A stretch of DNA of 64,000 bases, from NCBI GenBank assembly GCA_964572825.1, contig CAZNGS010000005.1, positions 1-64,000 of the forward strand, written 5' to 3'. A program made the translations under genes and the position numbers. Source of the stretch: CAYVBE01 sp964572825. Its GTDB lineage: Bacteria; Planctomycetota; Brocadiia; SM23-32. This document shows, piece after piece, positions 44,074-53,125 of this stretch. Each line of letters opens with the position of its first letter. Position 1 is the stretch's first letter. Under the pieces are notes generated by a model. That model made no database searches, had not been told where the DNA came from, and saw only the letters and a list, made by a program, of their open reading frames with translations.

Positions 44074-45600
44074 ATGGCCGCCCCGGAAGCCGAAAAGCGC
44101 AAATGCCCGGGGGAGAGGTACGAGATCTCCCCGGCCATCTGCCGCACCCGACAGCGCAACCAGTATCCCAAGTGTCTGCTCTGTCCCCATCGCGACCCCG
44201 AGCTGGCCGGGTCCGTGCCGTCCGATTCAAGGGTTTCCACGTCCATTTTCCATCGCACGGCCGTGCTGGGGCGGGTCCCGGAGCAGATCAATGCCTACGT
44301 CATGCGGAAGGTGGGACTGGCCGGCGCGCAGTTCCTGCGTTCCGAGGACCCGGACGCCCGCCGGCTGGCCGTGGCGTGTGACCGACGGGACCACTCCAGG
44401 GGTTTCTGCCGGGCATTCGCCGAGGGGGTCAACCGCGGCGGCATGGACGTGTTGAACCTGGGTCCGGTGCCGCCGGACGTGCTGGCCTTCGTGCTGGGGA
44501 CGGACGGATGCGCGGGCGGTGCCTTCGTGGGCGGCGGCAACTACGCCGATAACGTCAACGGCGTCAGGCTGTGGCAGGCGGACTGCCGCCTGGTGGGCTA
44601 CGGGGCCGGCCTGGAGAAGGTGAGTCTCATGGCCCGGCGCATGCGGCTGGGGCGCAGCCGCATGCCCGGAAACATGCAGTCCGTCGATCCAATGAAGGAA
44701 TACGTGCCCTATGCGCGCAAGTTTGCGCCCAACCTGCGCCGCCTGAAGGTAGTGGTGCACGCGGGGAGCGGAACGGCGGGGCGGGTGCTTGAGCAGGTGG
44801 CCGAGGAGCTGCTCCTCGAACTGGTGTGCAGCGGCGTCGAAGAGGACCCTCATGCCCCGAACCTGGGAAAGCGGTTTCCCTCATCCGACATCGTGTCGCA
44901 GGTGGGCGCCGGGGTGCGGGAATCAAGGGCCGACTGCGGGGCGGCGATCGATTTCGACGGCGAAAGGATAGCCTTCCTGGACGATCGGGGGGGGCTGCTT
45001 CGGCATGACGTGGCGGCCGCCTTCGTGGCGGCCGAGATGCTGGCGCGCACGCCGGGCGGCCGCATCGCGTTCGACCTGCGGTCCAGCGCGGCACTCCGGG
45101 CGAGCATCCAGCGGGCGGGGGGGCAACCGGTCAGCGCGCCGGCCGACCGGCTGGGTTTTGTGCAGCACCTCCGCCGCAACGACGCGCTCTACGGCGCCGA
45201 CGCCACGGGGTTGCACTACTTCCGCGATTTTTTCCGGTTCGCCTCCCCGCTGGTGGCGCTGCTGACCTTCTGCTGCCACCTGTCCCGGCAGCGCAGGCCC
45301 GTTTCCGAGATGGCCGATGAGCTGGATCGCTTCAGGCGGAGCGGGGAGATCACCATCTCCCTGCCGTCGGGCGACGCCGCGGAGGGCGTGCTGAACCGCG
45401 TGCGGGAGGAGTTCCCGAACGCCGAGAAGGAGATGATTGACGGCCTGACCGTGCGAACACAGGATTGGTGGTTCAACCTGCGGCAACCCGGCAAGGCGGC
45501 CGAACTGCGTCTGAACGTCGAGGGCCGCACCAATCAGGACGTGCGCAGAGGACGGCAGACCGTCGAGGGCCTCGTCCGTGCCGCCGTGGAGGAGGCATAG
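44074..45600 (+). CDS. Phosphomannomutase-like protein with N-terminal Cys cluster and lost catalytic Ser
   Basis: 508 residues. Residues 1-45 carry C11, C23, C34 and C37 ('ICRTRQRNQYPKCLLC'), a probable zinc-ribbon-like element not found in ordinary mutases. From residue ~53 the alpha-D-phosphohexomutase fold is recognisable: metal loop 'AIDFDGERIAFLDDRGGLL' in place of D-G-D-x-D-R, sugar loop 'GADATGLHYFRDFFRF' and phosphate loop 'NVEGRTNQD'. The loop holding the phosphoserine (T-A-S-H-N-P) reads 'VGGGNYADNVNG', so the serine position is G155. A normal mutase reaction is unlikely. It may be a regulatory or binding protein for a sugar phosphate. Confidence 0.8.
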   Translation: MAAPEAEKRKCPGERYEISPAICRTRQRNQYPKCLLCPHRDPELAGSVPSDSRVSTSIFHRTAVLGRVPEQINAYVMRKVGLAGAQFLRSEDPDARRLAVACDRRDHSRGFCRAFAEGVNRGGMDVLNLGPVPPDVLAFVLGTDGCAGGAFVGGGNYADNVNGVRLWQADCRLVGYGAGLEKVSLMARRMRLGRSRMPGNMQSVDPMKEYVPYARKFAPNLRRLKVVVHAGSGTAGRVLEQVAEELLLELVCSGVEEDPHAPNLGKRFPSSDIVSQVGAGVRESRADCGAAIDFDGERIAFLDDRGGLLRHDVAAAFVAAEMLARTPGGRIAFDLRSSAALRASIQRAGGQPVSAPADRLGFVQHLRRNDALYGADATGLHYFRDFFRFASPLVALLTFCCHLSRQRRPVSEMADELDRFRRSGEITISLPSGDAAEGVLNRVREEFPNAEKEMIDGLTVRTQDWWFNLRQPGKAAELRLNVEGRTNQDVRRGRQTVEGLVRAAVEEA

Positions 45601-45660
45601 CTCCTGCCCCGGTCGTGCCCGGGACGGCTTGCCTGCTCAGAACGCGGACCTCATTTCAGA

Positions 45661-47025
45661 TTGATTGTGAATCCACAACCCACACGCGTGTGCATAGTCA
45701 CTTTCGGCTGCCAGATGAACAAGCTGGACAGCCAGCTTCTGCGCGGTGAACTCGTGCGCGCCGGCTTCAAGCTGTGCGAGGAGGCGGACGCGGCCGACGT
45801 GGTGCTCTACAACACCTGCAGCGTGCGCGAGCATGCCGAGAACCGGGTGTTCTCGCATCTCGGCACCTACCGACGCCGGGCGGCGAGTGAGCCCGACTTC
45901 GTGCTGGGGGTCCTCGGCTGCATGGCCCAACGGCTGGGCGCGGCGATCAGGGACCGGTTCCCCTTCGTGGACCTCGTCTGCGGGACGCGGGCCTTTCCCA
46001 GAGTGTCCGGCCTGCTGCGGCGGGTTATGGATGGGGAGCGCCCCCTGGTGGATGTCAGCATGGAGACTCCCGTGCGGTTCGACCGGGTGGGCTGTATGCG
46101 GGAAAGCCCACACGCCGCCTACGTCAGCATCATGCGGGGGTGCACGAATTTCTGTTCCTACTGCATCGTTCCCCACGTCCGGGGGCCGGAGGTGAGCCGC
46201 CCCCTGGAGGATGTCGTGGCGGAGGTGGCGGAGCTGGCCGACAGCGGCGTGCGCGAGATCACGCTGCTGGGTCAGAACGTCAACAGCTACGGCCGTGACC
46301 TGGACGCGGACGTGAACCTGGCCGACCTGCTCGTGCGCCTCAACGAAGTGGACGGCCTGGCGCGCATCCGCTTCGTCACCAGCCACCCCCGGGAGATGAC
46401 CGACGAGATTCTCGACGCGGTGGGCGGGCTGGGCAGGGTCTGCGAGCACCTCCACGTGCCCGCCCAGAGCGGCTCGGACGCCGTTCTGAAGCGCATGAAC
46501 CGTGGTTATACAGCCCGGTGTTACCGGGAGCTGGTGGAGCGGGCGCGGCGGCGCGTGCCCGGGGTGGCGCTGGCCAGCGATTTTATCGTCGGCTTCCCCG
46601 GAGAGACCGACGAAGATTTCCGCCAGACCCTGCGCCTGGTGCGGGACGTGCAGTTCCAGCAGTGCTTTATGTTCAAGTACTCTCCCCGTCCCGGAACAAA
46701 GGCCGCCAGCCGGGAGGACGACGTGCCGGACGAGGTGAAGCGGCAGCGGCACCGTCGTCTGCTGGAGGCACAGCAGCGCGTGGACGCCCAGAGGCGCTCC
46801 GCCCTGATCGGCAGGGAGGTGGAGGTGCTTGTCGAGGGGCCCAGCAAACGCGACCCGGCCAACCTGAGCGGCCGCACCCGGGGGAACGACATCGTGGTCT
46901 TCCGGGGGCCCGACGGTCTGACAGGTCAGCTTGTTCGGCTGGAAGTGACGGATTCAACTGCGCTGACGCTCTTCGGACGGCCGGTCGATGCAGCGGAGCG
47001 TCCGGCGCCGGCTTCTTCTCGGTGA
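45661..47025 (+). CDS. miaB: tRNA-2-methylthio-N6-dimethylallyladenosine synthase
   Basis: 454 residues. MTTase N-domain with C17 ('TFGCQMNKLDS'), C53 ('NTCSVRE') and C87 ('LGCMAQR') for one 4Fe-4S cluster; radical-SAM C161-x3-C165-x2-C168 in 'RGCTNFCSYCIVPH'; C-terminal TRAM domain. It methylthiolates i6A37 of tRNA reading U-starting codons; 'QMNKLDS' favours MiaB over RimO or MtaB. Start uncertain: TTG 45661 or GTG 45667, neither with a good ribosome site. MiaA is not in the window. Confidence 0.94.
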   Translation: MIVNPQPTRVCIVTFGCQMNKLDSQLLRGELVRAGFKLCEEADAADVVLYNTCSVREHAENRVFSHLGTYRRRAASEPDFVLGVLGCMAQRLGAAIRDRFPFVDLVCGTRAFPRVSGLLRRVMDGERPLVDVSMETPVRFDRVGCMRESPHAAYVSIMRGCTNFCSYCIVPHVRGPEVSRPLEDVVAEVAELADSGVREITLLGQNVNSYGRDLDADVNLADLLVRLNEVDGLARIRFVTSHPREMTDEILDAVGGLGRVCEHLHVPAQSGSDAVLKRMNRGYTARCYRELVERARRRVPGVALASDFIVGFPGETDEDFRQTLRLVRDVQFQQCFMFKYSPRPGTKAASREDDVPDEVKRQRHRRLLEAQQRVDAQRRSALIGREVEVLVEGPSKRDPANLSGRTRGNDIVVFRGPDGLTGQLVRLEVTDSTALTLFGRPVDAAERPAPASSR

Positions 47026-47038
47026 GTCGCGCGAGGTG

Positions 47039-47067
47039 TTGACGTGCGGCGTCCCCCGCGTTAACTT
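47039..47067 (+). promoter_or_regulatory. Promoter candidate for the LysM-like gene
   Basis: TTGACG, a 17-nt spacer and TAACTT, 40 nt before ATG 47107, just after the miaB stop. Confidence 0.4.
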
Positions 47068-47106
47068 TGTGTGGAGAATGGTTGCCGCGGGGAAGGGAGG
47101 GTCGCC

Positions 47107-48132
47107 ATGCTGCCGACCAGGGACGGCTATTTCGAAAACGAGCAGTTCGGGGTCTTTGTCGGTCCCCAGGGTCAGATCAAGGTGCGCCCCGGTGACAGCC
47201 TCAGCATGTATTCCGCCGCCATCTACGATAATTTCCACACGATCCACCAGTTCGGGCGCATGATGGAAGGGGGAAACGTCCGAAGGCTCGGCCCCTCCGA
47301 TACGATCTATGCCGGGGAGACCATCTGGCACATCCCCACCTACCTGCACGCCGCCGCCGAGCCGGCCATGAGCATATCGGCCAGGGCGAGGGCCCCCGTC
47401 GGGGGAGCCGACGCGGGGCAGCAATCGGGCCGGCCGCGAGGCCCGCTGGGCAGCGCGGGCACGGAGCAGGTCAGTTCCCGGGGGAGCAGTCAGTCCACCG
47501 GGGTCAACGTCTCGCCGCTGAGAGAGCTGAGCGACGAGGCGAAACGCCGTGCCACCGTCAACGCACTGCTCGAAATGCATCCGGAGCTGGCCGGGAAGCG
47601 CGAGCTGATCACCCGCATCGTGGACCTGAAGGACGATCTGGACGACATCAAAACGGTCCTCGAGTATGCCGGGCTCCTCAAGAAGGGCCTTTCGGTGATG
47701 AGCATCGTGGACGTCCCCCTGCAGATCATGCAGACCCTGGACATGATCGGCAAGGCGGACATGGCGGCGGTGAAATTCCTGGGCCACAAGGCATACGCGT
47801 ACGGCACGACGGCCTGGATTTTCGGAGACCCCATCCCCGCGCGCCCACCGGAGGCGGACCTGGAGAAGCTGCGCCGCTGGATCTCCCCGGAACTGCGCTC
47901 AGAGCTCGCCGTGGAGAGATGGCGCCAGATGACCGACGCCGCTGTCTACAACCTGAGTAAGCTCCACAGTGGGATGGAGACTTCCAAGGAGGCGTGTCAG
48001 ATAGTCTTGCGGGCGGGGGCCGGAGATGATCCCAAATGGCTGGCCCGGCAAATCTACGAGGGCTTTGAGAAGCACCTGGACCCCCTGGAGGTGGAGGGAC
48101 ACCGGCGGCTGAGCTGCGACTACCCTCACTGA
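47107..48132 (+). CDS. Uncharacterised protein with LysM-like N-terminal domain
   Basis: 341 residues from ATG 47107 (GGGAGGG site). Residues 24-77 have the shape of a LysM repeat: 'IKVRPGDSLSMYSAAIYDNF' opens like 'V-x-x-G-D-S-L', and 'DTIYAGETIWHIP' closes like 'L-x-x-G-Q-x-L-x-I-P'. Residues ~90-135 are a Gly/Ser/Ala/Gln-rich linker. Residues ~140-341 are helical with no family I recognise ('VNALLEMHPELAGKREL', 'WISPELRSELAVERW'). There is no signal peptide, so if it reaches peptidoglycan it must do so by another route. It ends 10 nt from a convergent gene. Confidence 0.6.
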   Translation: MLPTRDGYFENEQFGVFVGPQGQIKVRPGDSLSMYSAAIYDNFHTIHQFGRMMEGGNVRRLGPSDTIYAGETIWHIPTYLHAAAEPAMSISARARAPVGGADAGQQSGRPRGPLGSAGTEQVSSRGSSQSTGVNVSPLRELSDEAKRRATVNALLEMHPELAGKRELITRIVDLKDDLDDIKTVLEYAGLLKKGLSVMSIVDVPLQIMQTLDMIGKADMAAVKFLGHKAYAYGTTAWIFGDPIPARPPEADLEKLRRWISPELRSELAVERWRQMTDAAVYNLSKLHSGMETSKEACQIVLRAGAGDDPKWLARQIYEGFEKHLDPLEVEGHRRLSCDYPH

Positions 48133-48142
48133 CAGTTGCCGC

Positions 48143-49252
48143 TCAACCTTGCGAAAGCGCGCCCGCCGGGCGCCGCCAGAAACCGGGGTTCAGGTCCATC
48201 AATTCCGCCAGGCCCAGGCCGGCCGGCCGCACACATTCATTCAGCTCTTCCGCCGTGGGGTCTCGTTCCCGCTCCAGCCGCTCCAGCGCTTCCGCGCGCG
48301 TCAGCATCCCCTCGCGGACGAGCACGGAGTAGAAGCTCTCCTTTTCGGTGAGGCCCAGCAGGCGCCGGTAAAGGAAATCCTTCAGGGGTCCGATGCGACA
48401 GTCAAATCGCCAGGGCGAATCGGCCTCCTCGGGCTTCTGCCATCCCAGCTCCTCCCGCACGGTGGGCAGCACCGTCTGCTCGTCCCACTGCAGGTAGTAG
48501 AAGATGCAGACGAACCGGACGTTCGGGTAGAGGAACGGCACGACCGGCGAGAACACGTCCAGATTGGCGAAGGTCCGGACGGTTTGCGTCAGCGTGTCGG
48601 GGCTGAGATAACCGGGATTGAGCGCCAGCTCCTTCAGGCCAGTCCAGAATCTCCCGGCGTACAGGCGGTAGCGGGATGCGCCGGGCGGCACGCCCTGCAG
48701 GGCCTTCTTGAACGGGAGCTGCTCGTAGGGAGTGCTGGCGGTCACCACCAGGGGGGCGCCATGCCGGCGGGCCACCTCGGCTCCGTAACGTAGGATGTTT
48801 TTGCAGCCCAGGCACATCATGGAGATCATGGCGGGCCGCGGCCTGCCGAAGAACGCCCGCACGTTGTTTCGGAAGCAGCGCAGGTGCACGTCGTACCGGT
48901 CCCCCACGACCACCAGCGGCACCTTCACCTTCTCGGTGGCGCGCCGGACGTTGACCAGCGCCTGGGGATGCGCGAACGGATTGTCGTAGTGAACCGCCAG
49001 AACGCGCAGCCCGTAATGCTCCGACAGCAACCATAGGGCGTAAGAGCTGTCTCTGCCGCCGCTTATGATCACCACGCAGTCGTATTCGCCACCCTTTCCC
49101 GCGGCATCTTCCAGGACTGCGAGCAGGGCCCCCTCCCCGCGGACGGCGAAGGGCTCGTGGTCGCGGCAGTAGCGGCATACGCCGTCCTCGTCCAGGTCGA
49201 TGCCCGGCGTGGTGGACGGCAGAACACACCGGTTGCATCTGTTCAGGATCAT
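48143..49252 (-). CDS. N-acetyl sugar amidotransferase-like PP-loop ATPase
   Basis: 369 residues. N-terminal zinc-type cysteines C6, C9 ('CNRCVLP'), C26 and C29 ('CRYC'). The ATP-pyrophosphatase PP-loop S64-G-G-R-D-S-S70 lies in 'VIISGGRDSSYAL'; a further Cys pair is in 'MMCLGCKNILRYG'. The layout is that of WbpG/PseA-type enzymes, which turn a sugar carboxamide into an amidine with ammonia from HisH/HisF-like partners. Those partners are not adjacent, so it may use another ammonia source or a different substrate such as a tRNA. Last gene of the minus-strand block. Confidence 0.75.
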   Translation of the reverse strand: MILNRCNRCVLPSTTPGIDLDEDGVCRYCRDHEPFAVRGEGALLAVLEDAAGKGGEYDCVVIISGGRDSSYALWLLSEHYGLRVLAVHYDNPFAHPQALVNVRRATEKVKVPLVVVGDRYDVHLRCFRNNVRAFFGRPRPAMISMMCLGCKNILRYGAEVARRHGAPLVVTASTPYEQLPFKKALQGVPPGASRYRLYAGRFWTGLKELALNPGYLSPDTLTQTVRTFANLDVFSPVVPFLYPNVRFVCIFYYLQWDEQTVLPTVREELGWQKPEEADSPWRFDCRIGPLKDFLYRRLLGLTEKESFYSVLVREGMLTRAEALERLERERDPTAEELNECVRPAGLGLAELMDLNPGFWRRPAGALSQG

Positions 49253-49375
49253 TGCTCCATCGTTCCTCCGTCTTCGCCCGGAGAAAGCACTTCATACCCG
49301 ACCTGCAGGAGATCATAGGGTGCGGCCCGGCGCCGGTCAAATGCTGCGCAGATGGGCCTTCGGTGGACCCAGCCC

Positions 49376-49825
49376 TCAGGGCTTGATGAAGCGCATGCGG
49401 TAGCCGGCTTCCTTGAACCAGTTGAAGCGCTCACGGGCGGCCTTTTTCAGCTCTTCGTCGTAGATCGGGGCGAAATCGTAGACATGGGGGAAGCGCCCGA
49501 GCCAGGGCGCCGTGCCTCCGGCGGAAGCGATGAACAGCACGTCGGAGGCCGGCTCGCCCGGCTCAGCGGTGAAGATGATGACCGGCTCAATGAGGGGTTC
49601 GCCCGCCTGCTCCCACTGCACGTGCGGCACAAACGAGTCCTGCCGGAACGTCCAGAGCGCGTCGTCGATCTGCCCGGCCTCCTCCGGGTCAGGTGCATAG
49701 ACCGCCACCGTCATGCCGTTGCGGTAACACCGGGCGATGCGGTCGCACAGGAGGTCGAGCTTCTGCTGGGGCGAACGCAGCTCGATGAACTCGGCGACTT
49801 TTTCCTTCTCTTCGGTCTCCGGCAT
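49376..49825 (-). CDS. holC: DNA polymerase III chi subunit-like protein
   Basis: 149 residues from ATG 49825 with GGAG 6 nt upstream; the longer open frame reaches back into folE in another frame and is not coding there. Blocks 'KLDLLCDRIARCYRNGMTVA', 'ALWTFRQDSFVPH' and 'PVIIFTAE' match HolC, which links the clamp loader to SSB. The C-terminus 'RERFNWFKEAGYRMRF' is typical. HolD was not seen. 41 nt after folE. Confidence 0.75.
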   Translation of the reverse strand: MPETEEKEKVAEFIELRSPQQKLDLLCDRIARCYRNGMTVAVYAPDPEEAGQIDDALWTFRQDSFVPHVQWEQAGEPLIEPVIIFTAEPGEPASDVLFIASAGGTAPWLGRFPHVYDFAPIYDEELKKAARERFNWFKEAGYRMRFIKP

Positions 49826-49866
49826 GACGGGCTCCGCAACGGTAGGGCGCGCCCCGCGCCCAGGCG

Positions 49867-50436
49867 CTATCTGGCGCTTTCGATCAGGGTCATGGCCTCC
49901 GCCCGGGTGGCGGGGTTGTCCCGGAACAGGCCCGTCACCACGCTGGTCACGGTCAGGGATCCCGGTTTCTTGATGCCGCGCATGGTCATGCACAGGTGCT
50001 CCGCCTGCACCACCACCATCACGCCCTTGGGGTTGAGCGTCTCGCTCAGGCTTCGTCCGATGTCGGCGGTCATGCGCTCCTGGACCTGGAGCCGCCGGGT
50101 GTGCATGTCCACCACCCGGGCCAGTTTGCTCAGTCCCGTGATGCGGCCGGCCTTCGGGATGTATGCCACGTGGGCGTGCCCGTGGAAGGGCAGCAGATGG
50201 TGCTCGCACATGGAGTAGAAAGGGATGTCCCGCACCAGGACCATCTCGTCGTATTTTTCCTCGCGGAAGACCTTTACCAGCTCGTCCGCCGACTTGGTGA
50301 CGCCGCCGAATATCTCGCAGTAGGCGTCCGCCACGCGCCGCGGCGTCTCGGCGATGCTGCCGGCGGTCGGGTCCCGTCCCAGCCCCTCCAGGATGAGCCG
50401 AACGCCTTCCTCGATCTTGTGGCGGTCGATCGGCAA
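49867..50436 (-). CDS. folE: GTP cyclohydrolase I
   Basis: 189 residues, starting at TTG 50436 with AGGAGG 6 nt upstream. It opens GTP to dihydroneopterin triphosphate for folate. Zinc ligands are in 'FYSMCEHHLLPFHG' (Cys, His) and 'AEHLCMTMRGIKKPG' (Cys). It lies in the same minus-strand block as folP, giving the first and a late step of the folate branch. The C-terminal fold blocks 'VVTGLFRDNPATRAE' are intact. Confidence 0.97.
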   Translation of the reverse strand: MPIDRHKIEEGVRLILEGLGRDPTAGSIAETPRRVADAYCEIFGGVTKSADELVKVFREEKYDEMVLVRDIPFYSMCEHHLLPFHGHAHVAYIPKAGRITGLSKLARVVDMHTRRLQVQERMTADIGRSLSETLNPKGVMVVVQAEHLCMTMRGIKKPGSLTVTSVVTGLFRDNPATRAEAMTLIESAR

Positions 50437-50463
50437 TGTCGCCTCCTGCGTGGGACGGGCAGC

Positions 50464-51219
50464 CTATCTACGGTCCGACCTGGCGTCTTCGCCGGGCGTT
50501 TCCGCGCGGTAGATCACGTCCTTCATCGCGCGCACTGCCTCGCGCAGGCCCACGAAAACGGCGCGCGCCACGATGCTGTGGCCGATGTGCAGTTCGCAGG
50601 GCCGAACGTGGCGCACCACCTCGGCGACGTTCCGGTAGGTCAGCCCGTGGCCCGCGTTCACGGTCAGGCCGCGCCGGCGTCCTCGTTCGGCCCCCCGTCG
50701 GAGCTCCTGCAGGCACAGCTCACGCTCCCGGGCCGTCCCGGCGTTGGCGTACCGTCCGGTGTGCAGCTCGATGAAGGTGGCGCCGAGTTCCGCCGCGCGG
50801 TCGATCTGCTCGTCTTCGGCGTCCAAAAACAGGCTCACGGGAATGTCCGCCTCCGTGAAGCTGGCGATGGCTTTCTGGACCCTCTCGCTCTGTCCGACGA
50901 TGTCCAGGCCGCCCTCGGTGGTGACTTCGCGGCGATTCTCGGGCACCAGCGTCACCATGTCCGGCCCGGTGTCCAGGGCGAACCGGACGATCTCCTCGGC
51001 CAGGGACATCTCCAGGTTCAGCTCGACCGACGCGGTCTCCCTCAGCAGGCGAACGTCGCGATCATTGATATGCCGGCGGTCCTGGCGCAGATGCACGGTG
51101 ATGATATCGGCGCCGCCCAGCTCGGCCTCCGCCGCTGCCCAGACCGGGTCCGGCTCGTAGGTCTTCCGCGCTTCGCGGACGGTCGCCACGTGGTCTACGT
51201 TGACTCCCAGCAGGGCCAT
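50464..51219 (-). CDS. pdxJ: Pyridoxine 5'-phosphate synthase
   Basis: 251-residue TIM barrel of the DXP-dependent B6 pathway. Markers are 'LGVNVDHVATVREAR', 'GADIITVHLRQDRRHI', 'VTLVPENRREVTTEGG', 'ELHTGRYA' and 'VNAGHGLTYRNV'. It condenses 1-deoxyxylulose 5-phosphate with 3-amino-2-oxopropyl phosphate. 49 nt after cdaR and 27 nt before folE; PdxA is not in this window. Confidence 0.97.
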   Translation of the reverse strand: MALLGVNVDHVATVREARKTYEPDPVWAAAEAELGGADIITVHLRQDRRHINDRDVRLLRETASVELNLEMSLAEEIVRFALDTGPDMVTLVPENRREVTTEGGLDIVGQSERVQKAIASFTEADIPVSLFLDAEDEQIDRAAELGATFIELHTGRYANAGTARERELCLQELRRGAERGRRRGLTVNAGHGLTYRNVAEVVRHVRPCELHIGHSIVARAVFVGLREAVRAMKDVIYRAETPGEDARSDRR

Positions 51220-51268
51220 GGCCAGATCTCCCCGGGTTGTGGACTGTTGCGCAACGGGGTATTGTCGG

Positions 51269-52315
51269 TCATTCGGCTGGATTCTTCAAGACGATGGTGA
51301 TGCGCTCCGGGGTCACGCGGAACTCGCAGTCCGCCAGCTCCGGGGGCCGGCTGATCCTGACCAGTTCCTGGTAGCGACCCTCGGCTCCGGGCTGGATGGG
51401 CTCGTCGGGCAGTTTTCGCAGGTCAACGTAGGCCAGGACGTCTGCGGGGGAGAGTTTTCCGACTTTCTCGCCCGGGCCGGCGACGGTCACCACGATGTTC
51501 TGAACGGGCTCTTCGAGCATCACCTCGTAAGGAAACTTGAATCGCGTCAGAGGGGCGAGCCGCACCCCTTCGAGCGTTTTCTCCTGCCGGCTTTCACGCG
51601 TGACGTTCAGGCGGATGGTCACGTTGGTCTGCTCCAGTCTCAGGCTCACCGTGACCCTCTGTCCATTGGGCAGTTCAACTTCCGTTTCACTGATCAGATC
51701 GTAGGGCTTACTCACCAGGCCTGCCTGCACGTTCCAGACGGGTATGGGCTCGGTGGCAATGCTCTCCAGCCGGTTGACGGCCGCGGCGGGGCCGCTCACT
51801 TCGATCTGGGGCGGCACGGCAGTGACCGGTTCCTCCAGCCGCAGGCCGGGCGGAGGGGTGCCCCTTATGTCGGGTTCGACCGGAAGCACCTTCTGCTGCG
51901 CCGGGCTCACGAAGACCTGCACGTTCTCCGGCTGGATGCTGGTGAACTTCAGTTGGACCAGGTCACGCTGCGGCAGGGGCAATTGCAGCCACTCGGGCGT
52001 CACGGACAGCGTAGCCCAGCCCCCCTCCACCTCGTCCTCCGCAAGCCGCTTGGTAAGGCCGGGCGGACTGGCCACGGTTTCCGAGCGCAGTCGGGAGATC
52101 AGGAATTCCGGCCCCTCCAGACGGGCGCGGGCGGTCTCCCGGCTCTGGTAGACCAGTGCGTAACCGGGCGGAGGAACGACCTTGAGCGCCATCTCCAGGG
52201 GCAGCTCACGGGTCACCTGTCCCTTGGCGTAGAACCAGATCGCCAGCGCGATGACCAGCGCCAGCAGCTTTGTGCGGAAATGCCCGAAAAGGAGCTGGAA
52301 CAGTTTACTGAACAT
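51269..52315 (-). CDS. cdaR: YbbR-domain regulator of the diadenylate cyclase (CdaR)
   Basis: 348 residues. One N-terminal TM ('LLALVIALAIWFYAKG', residues ~17-32) and then about three YbbR-type beta-domains outside the cytoplasmic membrane. It starts 6 nt after the cdaA stop with AAGGAG, the usual cdaA-cdaR arrangement; the two proteins form a membrane complex that tunes c-di-AMP synthesis. The third gene of the classical set, glmM, is not next to it. Confidence 0.9.
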   Translation of the reverse strand: MFSKLFQLLFGHFRTKLLALVIALAIWFYAKGQVTRELPLEMALKVVPPPGYALVYQSRETARARLEGPEFLISRLRSETVASPPGLTKRLAEDEVEGGWATLSVTPEWLQLPLPQRDLVQLKFTSIQPENVQVFVSPAQQKVLPVEPDIRGTPPPGLRLEEPVTAVPPQIEVSGPAAAVNRLESIATEPIPVWNVQAGLVSKPYDLISETEVELPNGQRVTVSLRLEQTNVTIRLNVTRESRQEKTLEGVRLAPLTRFKFPYEVMLEEPVQNIVVTVAGPGEKVGKLSPADVLAYVDLRKLPDEPIQPGAEGRYQELVRISRPPELADCEFRVTPERITIVLKNPAE

Positions 52316-52321
52316 GCCACG

Positions 52322-53125
52322 TTACTCCTTTTCCTCGGTTTCGGCGGCCAGTTCTTCCAGTGCCTGCCGCAATGTCTTCTCGTCCAGGTCCCGTTGCAGC
52401 GTGCCACCCACCGCCAGGGATACCTTGCCGGTCTGCTCGCTGATGATGATGGCCGCGGCATCGGATTCCTCGGTGACCCCTATACCGGCCCGGTGTCGGG
52501 TGCCCAGCTCACGGGAGAACTGGGGGCTGTCGGTCAACGGCAGCAGGCAGCCGGCCGCCACGATCCTTTGCTGGCGTATCACGATGGCTCCGTCGTGCAG
52601 GGGGGTGCCGGGCCAGAAAATGGTCTTGATCAGCTCGGCGGACACGGTGGCGTCCAGCCGGACTCCGCCCTCCACGTAACCGCGCAGTCCCACCTCCCGT
52701 TCGATGGCGATCAACCCGCCCACGCGGTCGCGTGCCAGGCTGAAGGTGGCGCGCACCAGCTCCTCGGTGAAGCCGCGGTAGGGCCGGAAGAACCTGCGGA
52801 ACAGGGGGTTCTGCCCCAGTTGGATCAGGGCCCGCCGCAGCTCCGGCTGAAAGATGATGAACAGCGGCACCAGCGCCACCGGTCCCAGGCCCGATATCAC
52901 CCAGCTCAGGGTCTCCAGGTAACGGGAGACGAATATGCTGACCACCGCCAGAACTCCCAGCAGCAGCACCAGGCCCTTCAGTATGCCCGCTCCGCGCGTC
53001 CCCTCCATGATCCGAAGGAAGGCATAGACGAAAAGGAAGATGACCCCCACCTCCACGGCGGCTTCCAGGAACACCAGGTACCGCACGCTGAACCACTCAC
53101 CGATTTGGGACAGGAGCTCAGCCAT
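52322..53125 (-). CDS. cdaA: Diadenylate cyclase (CdaA type)
   Basis: 267 residues. Three N-terminal TM segments (about 15-37, 48-66 and 76-92) and a DAC domain with D178-G-A180 in 'GTPLHDGAIVI' and R210-H-R212 in 'LGTRHRAGIG', the two ATP-binding motifs. It joins two ATP into c-di-AMP. It overlaps the folP stop by 8 nt, so translation of the two is coupled. All catalytic residues are present. Confidence 0.95.
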   Translation of the reverse strand: MAELLSQIGEWFSVRYLVFLEAAVEVGVIFLFVYAFLRIMEGTRGAGILKGLVLLLGVLAVVSIFVSRYLETLSWVISGLGPVALVPLFIIFQPELRRALIQLGQNPLFRRFFRPYRGFTEELVRATFSLARDRVGGLIAIEREVGLRGYVEGGVRLDATVSAELIKTIFWPGTPLHDGAIVIRQQRIVAAGCLLPLTDSPQFSRELGTRHRAGIGVTEESDAAAIIISEQTGKVSLAVGGTLQRDLDEKTLRQALEELAAETEEKE

